From positions 1-64,000 of the forward strand of contig NZ_VKCZ01000013.1 of the NCBI RefSeq assembly GCF_009299835.1: a stretch of 64,000 nt of DNA, written 5' to 3'. The stretch's first letter is position 1. Every line of letters starts with the position of its first letter. Source of the DNA: Microlunatus speluncae. Its GTDB lineage: Bacteria > Actinomycetota > Actinomycetes > Propionibacteriales > Propionibacteriaceae. Shown here piece by piece: positions 59,451 through 64,000 of the stretch. The notes under the pieces are model-generated. The model made no database searches. It was not told the origin of the DNA and saw nothing but the letters and a program-made list of their open reading frames with translations. The translations under genes were made by a program, and so were the position numbers.

Positions 59451-60814
59451 ACGAACTGCGCGGAGGCGCGGCAGTGTTCCGAGGGCACCAGCCGGATCCA
59501 GTGGGCGCTGAAACCGGCCGGGAAGGTGAAGCACTCATATCCGTTGGCAGCAAGGGAAAGCGTGTGATACCTCACCCAGCGACCGTTCCCCATGAAGTCG
59601 ATCTCGAGGTCGACGTCCAGCGCCGTGTCACCGTCATGGACGACGTGCAGGCACTTCGCGTCGAACCCGGTCATCAGGTACGGATCCGACGGCTCCCCCG
59701 CCACGACGTCGGTGTCCCACCAGGGGCCGCCCCAACCCTGCGGCCGGCCCCAGGCCCAAAGATCATCGGTCTTGCCGAACCACAGGCCGGCCTGCGGCTG
59801 CCCGGCGACCGGATTGGAGTCGTTGATCGGCGTGGTCTGATCACCGGCCAGCACCAGCAATCCGTTCCAGGAACAGAAATCACCGACGATGCGCAGGTGG
59901 GACGAGATCGGCCGCAGACCCCAGACGGCGTTGTCGTACGTCATCGCCGGCAGCTCGTAGAACATGCCGCTGGCATCGAGCAACAGCCGCTCCGACTCCA
60001 CCTCGCGGATCCGCGGCCACTCGGTGGTGAAGGCGTGATCTTGGGTGTGCGTCGCCTTCGGCAGCCGGTACACCTGCCACCCGGTGGCGGGCAGGTAGAC
60101 GTGCAGCAACGCCGACGCCCGGTCCTGACCGACCGCGAACAGAGCATCGCCGATCCCGTTGGCGCTGCCCAGGGTGTTGAACTGCGTCCTGGCCAGCACC
60201 GTCCAACTGCTGCCGTCCCACTCGGCCAGCCGGCCCTCGCTCTCGCCGGTCGGGAAGTCCTTGTCGTAGTAGGAATTGTTGACCACCACGACCCGGCCGT
60301 GCCGAGTGAAAGCGTCCTTGAAGTGCGGATAGCCCTTGACGTCCAGCTCGAGCAGCAGGTCGGCCAGGTGCTTGACCTCCAGAGTGCGGACGTCGACCTC
60401 GAAGAATTCACCCTCCATCCCCAGCACATAGACCTTGTCGGCCGGTTCGGTGAGGTGCCGGCAGGTCGCGGTGATCCTGATGTCCACCAGCTCCGGGATG
60501 GTCCGGACGTGGCCCTCGGTGTCGATCACGTGCGGGCCGATGAAGAGCTGATCGGATTCGCCGTGCACCATCCGGTTCGCGTACGTCCCGACCACACTCT
60601 CGGGATGCTTGGTCAGGGTGAAGTCGTCGTCGACGGAGAAGAGCCCGGTGCCACCACCCGACGGCGCCTTGTGCGCGACGTAGCTGACGAACCAGAGCCG
60701 GTCGGCCCACGGCATCAGGGCGCCGATGCCGGTCTCGGTGCGGCGCGGTGCGTGGTCGGCCTTGACGGCCAGGCTGGGAACGACACCGCTGATCGAGAAC
60801 GGTTGGCTGGACAT
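59441..60814 (-). CDS. Uncharacterised protein of carbohydrate loci, possibly beta-propeller
   Basis: A 457-residue soluble protein without signal peptide that I cannot assign to a named enzyme. It has several blade-like segments ('ALMPWADRLWFVSYVAHK', 'GTGLFSVDDDFTL', 'GLWFGKTDDLWAWGRPQGWGGPWW') and a C-terminal beta-sandwich-like part ('LDVDLEIDFMGNGRWVRYHTLSL...HWIRLVPSEHC'). Proteins of this look occur with oligosaccharide-utilisation genes, which fits importer 3 close by. AAGGAG precedes ATG 60814. It is divergent from a second IclR gene, its likely regulator. Confidence 0.65.
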   Translation of the reverse strand: MSSQPFSISGVVPSLAVKADHAPRRTETGIGALMPWADRLWFVSYVAHKAPSGGGTGLFSVDDDFTLTKHPESVVGTYANRMVHGESDQLFIGPHVIDTEGHVRTIPELVDIRITATCRHLTEPADKVYVLGMEGEFFEVDVRTLEVKHLADLLLELDVKGYPHFKDAFTRHGRVVVVNNSYYDKDFPTGESEGRLAEWDGSSWTVLARTQFNTLGSANGIGDALFAVGQDRASALLHVYLPATGWQVYRLPKATHTQDHAFTTEWPRIREVESERLLLDASGMFYELPAMTYDNAVWGLRPISSHLRIVGDFCSWNGLLVLAGDQTTPINDSNPVAGQPQAGLWFGKTDDLWAWGRPQGWGGPWWDTDVVAGEPSDPYLMTGFDAKCLHVVHDGDTALDVDLEIDFMGNGRWVRYHTLSLAANGYECFTFPAGFSAHWIRLVPSEHCRASAQFVYT

Positions 60815-60966
60815 GGCCTCACTCCTTCGCTGCTGCGCCGGCTGTGGCAACCGGCATCCGACGAGTCTGGCGAGGTCGTCGATCGCGCGGCAACGGCCGA
60901 TGCGCGCTCTGCAGGTTCTCGCGACCCAAGCTGCACACTGCGCATAGTCACCGGAGGTTGACGATC

Positions 60967-61731
60967 ATGGCCACCGACCCGGATACGCCGCGCACCCAAT
61001 CCCTCGGCCGGGGGCTGGCGGTGCTCGATCTGCTGGTCCGCGCGCCGGGCCCGCTCACCGCCACCGAGGTGGCCGGCCGGGTCGGCATGCACCAGACCAC
61101 CGCCTCCCGGATCCTGGCCGACCTGATCGCGGTGGGGTATGTCCGCAAGATCAGCTACCGCGAGTTCGCGCCGGACTTCGGGCTGCTGGCACTCGGGGTC
61201 GAGGCATCCCGCCACTTCGCGCTGCTGGACCGGCCCCGGCTCGCGATGGAACGGTCCGCGCAGCTCTGCTCCGGGCTGACCGTCTCGCTGTGCATGCTCT
61301 GGCGGGACCGGCTGCTGTACTTCGACCGCGCCGCCCGCGGTGTGGAGACCGTGTCCTTCACCGGTCAGGACTATCCGCTGCACCTGTCATCGCCCGGCCT
61401 GCTGTTCTGCCTGAAACTGCCGACCGCCGTGGCCACCGAGCTCCTGACCGGATCGCGGGCCAAGTTCGGCTGGCCCCAACCGACCGGCAAGGTCCCGCCG
61501 ACCGAGGAAGCCGTGCTGACGACGGCCCGTCGGCACTACCGCCACGACACCCTGGTCCTGGACGACTGGGCAGCCCTCGGCCACATCACCGCCGCGATCC
61601 GGCTCAAGCCCTACGAAGGCCACCCGCTGGCCCTTGCCATCTCCGGCGCCGCCGACGTCATGACGGCAGAGACCCTGCGGCTGCGGTTGCACGAGGCACG
61701 GCGGCTGATCGAGCCCACCCTCGGCTGCTGA
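60967..61731 (+). CDS. IclR family transcriptional regulator
   Basis: A 254-residue regulator. The N-terminal winged helix reads 'SLGRGLAVLDLLVRAPGPLTATEVAGRVGMHQTTASRILADLIAVGYVRK'; the effector domain runs to 'GHITAAIRLKPYEGHPLALAISGAADVM'. ATG 60967 is set by GGAGG 9 nt upstream. It is divergent from the uncharacterised 59441-60814 gene, and together with the first IclR it may coordinate the importer 3 locus. Confidence 0.92.
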   Translation: MATDPDTPRTQSLGRGLAVLDLLVRAPGPLTATEVAGRVGMHQTTASRILADLIAVGYVRKISYREFAPDFGLLALGVEASRHFALLDRPRLAMERSAQLCSGLTVSLCMLWRDRLLYFDRAARGVETVSFTGQDYPLHLSSPGLLFCLKLPTAVATELLTGSRAKFGWPQPTGKVPPTEEAVLTTARRHYRHDTLVLDDWAALGHITAAIRLKPYEGHPLALAISGAADVMTAETLRLRLHEARRLIEPTLGC

Positions 61732-61788
61732 CCAGTGCCACTCGCGTCCCCACCGACCGCTCGAAACCCCACCTAAAACTTCGTCGAG

Positions 61789-61837
61789 CCGTCACATCCG
61801 CTGCGACACGCCGCAGAATCGGCCGCGGATGTGACGG
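61789..61837. terminator. 13-bp hairpin between convergent genes
   Basis: CCGTCACATCCGC (61789-61801) pairs perfectly with 61825-61837. The 23-nt loop contains a further TGCG/CGCA stem. It lies between the stops at 61731 and 61848, and there is no U-tract. It is a probable bidirectional terminator. Confidence 0.65.
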
Positions 61838-61847
61838 GTCGGCGGGG

Positions 61848-62561
61848 TTAGGAGGGCGCGCGGGTGGTGGCGGTGGCGCGGACTCGGCGGACCTGGTCCC
61901 AGATCTGGAGGACGCGGACGCCTTCGTCGTGGAAGGACTGGAGGGCCGGGTCGTCGCCGGGGTCGAGGGCGGCGGCCTCGTCCCACAGGGCGCGCTCGGT
62001 CTGCCGCCACTCCGGGCGGTCGACCACCTCGATGTCGACGAAGCCGGCGGCCGCCAGGCCGGCCCGCAGGTCGACGTCGGCCAGCCGCTCCGGCAGGTCG
62101 GGAGCGTGGTCGGTCGGCTCCCAGCAGGTGAGCACGGCCCGGCCACCGGGCACGAGGATCCGGGCCAGCTCGGCGTAGGCCGCGGCCGGCGGTTCGGCGA
62201 ACTGGATCGCGTCGACGCAGACCGCGGCGGTGATCGACTGCGACTCCAGCCCGGTCGCGGCCAGGTCGCCGACCCGGAACTCCGCGGTGCGACCAAGATC
62301 ATCGGCGTGCGCCCGGGCCTGCCGGATCGCCTCGGCGGAGAAGTCGACGCCGATCAGCCGGGCCTCGGTCCGGCGGGCGATCTCGAGGCCGTACCCACCG
62401 CGGCCGCAGGCCAGATCGGCGAGCACGTCACCCGGCCGCAGGGCGAGTTCGTCGACCACCTCGGCCAGCCCGGCCCAGCTGAGCAGGCTGGACGACAACA
62501 GCTCCGGCGGCAGTCCGAGGTGGCGCCAGTGGGCGCGATCCACGTCGGTCGTCTCGGCCAT
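61848..62561 (-). CDS. Class I SAM-dependent methyltransferase
   Basis: A 237-residue methyltransferase. Motif I is LADLACGRGGYGLEIAR, the acidic end of beta-2 is LIGVDFSAEAIRQAR, and motif II/III regions 'ITAAVCVDAIQFAEPP' and 'ILVPGGRAVLTCWEP' are evident. The substrate is unknown. The start at 62561 is the first ATG of the conserved fold; no strong ribosome site is visible. It is convergent with the IclR gene and divergent from the serine hydrolase. Confidence 0.88.
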   Translation of the reverse strand: MAETTDVDRAHWRHLGLPPELLSSSLLSWAGLAEVVDELALRPGDVLADLACGRGGYGLEIARRTEARLIGVDFSAEAIRQARAHADDLGRTAEFRVGDLAATGLESQSITAAVCVDAIQFAEPPAAAYAELARILVPGGRAVLTCWEPTDHAPDLPERLADVDLRAGLAAAGFVDIEVVDRPEWRQTERALWDEAAALDPGDDPALQSFHDEGVRVLQIWDQVRRVRATATTRAPS

Positions 62562-62737
62562 GTCGGCATACCAGGTGTCGAACTAGTTGGCGGCGCGGTC
62601 GCTCGGATCCTGCTTCGTCTCCTCGGTCACCCGGCCAAGGTAGCGCGTGTCAGGAACGTGACAGGGCGATGTCAGGCTCGGCGCCGAAGCTGGTTCTCAC
62701 CAAGGATTCCGACCCGACGAAGAGGACGTACACGATC

Positions 62738-63973
62738 ATGAGCACAACCAGCGGAGCAGCGGTGCAGGGCCACGTCGAGGAAGGCTGGGGCAAGGTCGCC
62801 GACGCCTTCCGGGCCAACTTCGACGGCGATCCGGGTGAGGCCGGCGCGGCCTGTGCCGTCTACGCCGACGGCCGGCCCGTCGTCGATCTCTGGGGTGGCC
62901 TCGCCGACAGTGCGGCGCAGCGACCGTGGCAGCGCGACACCATCGCGCTGGTCGCCTCCACGACCAAGGGCGCGACCGCGATCTGCGCCCACCTGCTGGC
63001 CCAGCGCGGCGAGCTCGACCTGGACGCGCCGGTGATCAACTACTGGCCGGAGTTCGGGGCCGCCGGCAAGGAGGAGATCCCGGTGCGGTGGCTGCTGTCG
63101 CACCAGGCCGGGTTGCCGGTGGTCGACGGGCCGCTGACCTTCGCCGAGTCCTGCGCCTGGGATCCGGTGATCACCGCGCTCGAGGCGCAGCGGCCGCTGT
63201 GGCAGCCGGGCACCGAGCACGTCTACCACAGCGTCACCTTCGGCTATCTGGTCGGCGAGGTGGTCCGCCGGATCACCGGCAAGTCGCTCGGCACGTTCTT
63301 CGCCGACGAGGTCGCCGGGCCGCTCGGCCTGAACGCCTGGATCGGTCTACCCGAGGCGGAGGAGCCGAAGCTGGCCACGACCGAGTACGCCAAGCCGTTC
63401 ACCCTGGAGGAGATGACCGAAGGGATGATCGCGACCATGGGGCTGGATGCCGACACGGTCACCCGGTGGATCCAGGCGGTCTGGGGCGAGGATTCGGTGC
63501 AGGCCAAGGCCGGCGTGCTCGGCGGCGCCTGGGCCGACCCGTCGGTCTTCAGCACCCGGGAATACCGGGCGGCGGAGTTTCCGGCGGCCAACATGCATTC
63601 CGACGCGCGGTCGCTGGCCCGGATGTACGGCGCGACGGTGAGCGAGGTCGACGGCATCCGGCTGCTCGAGCCGGCCACCGTTGAGCGGGCCATCGAGGTG
63701 CACACCGACCGGACCCGGATGCACGGGCTGCCGGCCGATCTTGATCTTCCCGCCAACCGCTCGTTCTATATGTCGCTGGGGTTCTGGCGGTCCTGCCCAC
63801 CGATGCCGCTGACCGGGCCGAAGGCCTTCGGTCATCCGGGTTCGGGCGGCTCGATCGCCTTCGGGGACCCGGACGCCGGGATCGGCTTCGGCTACGTGCC
63901 CAACCGCTGGTCGTTCCGGATCGGCGAGCCGCGGGCCTCCAGCCTGGCCGAAGCGGTTCGGCAGAGCCTCTGA
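62738..63973 (+). CDS. Serine hydrolase of the class C beta-lactamase/EstB family
   Basis: A 411-residue cytoplasmic protein. The SxxK nucleophile motif is STTK (Ser74, Lys77). The second motif is YHS in place of YxN, and HPGSGGS stands at the KTG position, which is the pattern of EstB-like esterases and D-aminopeptidase relatives rather than true beta-lactamases. There is no signal peptide. The start at 62738 (MSTTSG) is preferred over 62669, whose extra residues have no family resemblance. It reads to within 30 nt of the window edge and is complete. Confidence 0.9.
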   Translation: MSTTSGAAVQGHVEEGWGKVADAFRANFDGDPGEAGAACAVYADGRPVVDLWGGLADSAAQRPWQRDTIALVASTTKGATAICAHLLAQRGELDLDAPVINYWPEFGAAGKEEIPVRWLLSHQAGLPVVDGPLTFAESCAWDPVITALEAQRPLWQPGTEHVYHSVTFGYLVGEVVRRITGKSLGTFFADEVAGPLGLNAWIGLPEAEEPKLATTEYAKPFTLEEMTEGMIATMGLDADTVTRWIQAVWGEDSVQAKAGVLGGAWADPSVFSTREYRAAEFPAANMHSDARSLARMYGATVSEVDGIRLLEPATVERAIEVHTDRTRMHGLPADLDLPANRSFYMSLGFWRSCPPMPLTGPKAFGHPGSGGSIAFGDPDAGIGFGYVPNRWSFRIGEPRASSLAEAVRQSL

Positions 63974-64000
63974 CGAGTCAGCTGAGGGCGGGGACGGGCT

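Noticed and set aside
62738-63973. True class C beta-lactamase
   Set aside because: No signal peptide, YHS instead of YxN and HPGSGGS instead of KTG indicate an EstB-like esterase or peptidase relative.

Overview
The window is GC-rich (about 70%) actinobacterial chromosomal DNA, dense with genes on both strands. An SepX/GlpR divisome gene sits next to molybdopterin-type genes. DUF3039, RDD, SpoIIM and SARP proteins are present, and many start codons lie 6-7 bases after a TANNNT box, which points to leaderless mRNAs. Together these suggest Actinomycetota, plausibly a Propionibacteriaceae member related to Microlunatus; the family-level placement is inference. I see no insertion sequence, phage, CRISPR array or rRNA.

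Layout. 1-7.6 kb: an MFS exporter with a repeat-bearing promoter, a PBP4-type D,D-carboxypeptidase, a beta-propeller lipoprotein, three small membrane or secreted proteins, tRNA-Ala(CGC), a secreted HNH protein and SepX/GlpR. 7.6-11.6 kb: a RimJ-like GNAT, Mog, MoaC and MoeA/Glp in a tightly overlapping operon, divergent from 5-formyl-THF cyclo-ligase. 11.6-19.7 kb: housekeeping and unknown genes (HTH-DUF3887, DinB, SF2 helicase, MFS, DUF3039, SpoIIM/RDD pair, SixA phosphatase).

19.1-26.3 kb is a signalling island. It holds SixA, an HPt protein, a CheY-like receiver, a ten-helix hybrid histidine kinase with two receivers, a pyruvoyl-dependent arginine decarboxylase, a GNAT-like protein, an OmpR regulator and an HPt-like protein that has lost its histidine. 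26.7-31 kb pairs a secreted SdrD-B/CshA-type surface protein with a large SARP-NB-ARC-TPR regulator, with an orphan intrinsic terminator between them. 31-36.7 kb: methyltransferase, AAA ATPase, GNAT, IspF, a polytopic membrane protein, a guanidine-III riboswitch driving a Gdx/SugE guanidinium exporter, and a CBS protein.

36.8-60.9 kb is carbohydrate-uptake territory with three binding-protein/two-permease importers (37.5-40.7, 47.5-50.8 and 55.1-58.6 kb), none with its own ATPase. They are interspersed with a GH42 beta-galactosidase plus sugar isomerase, two Gfo/Idh/MocA oxidoreductases, an SDR, two IclR regulators and an unrecognised protein of about 457 residues. Each importer has a recognisable palindromic operator or divergent repressor nearby. 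A 525-bp repeat-rich block lies between the SDR and the galactosidase. 61-64 kb ends with a methyltransferase and an EstB-like serine hydrolase.

The most notable non-coding structure is a family of three long hairpins (10.8, 17.1 and 46.4 kb). They share an outer stem and a 6-nt loop pattern, while the inner 11-bp stem differs between loci and stays fully paired.
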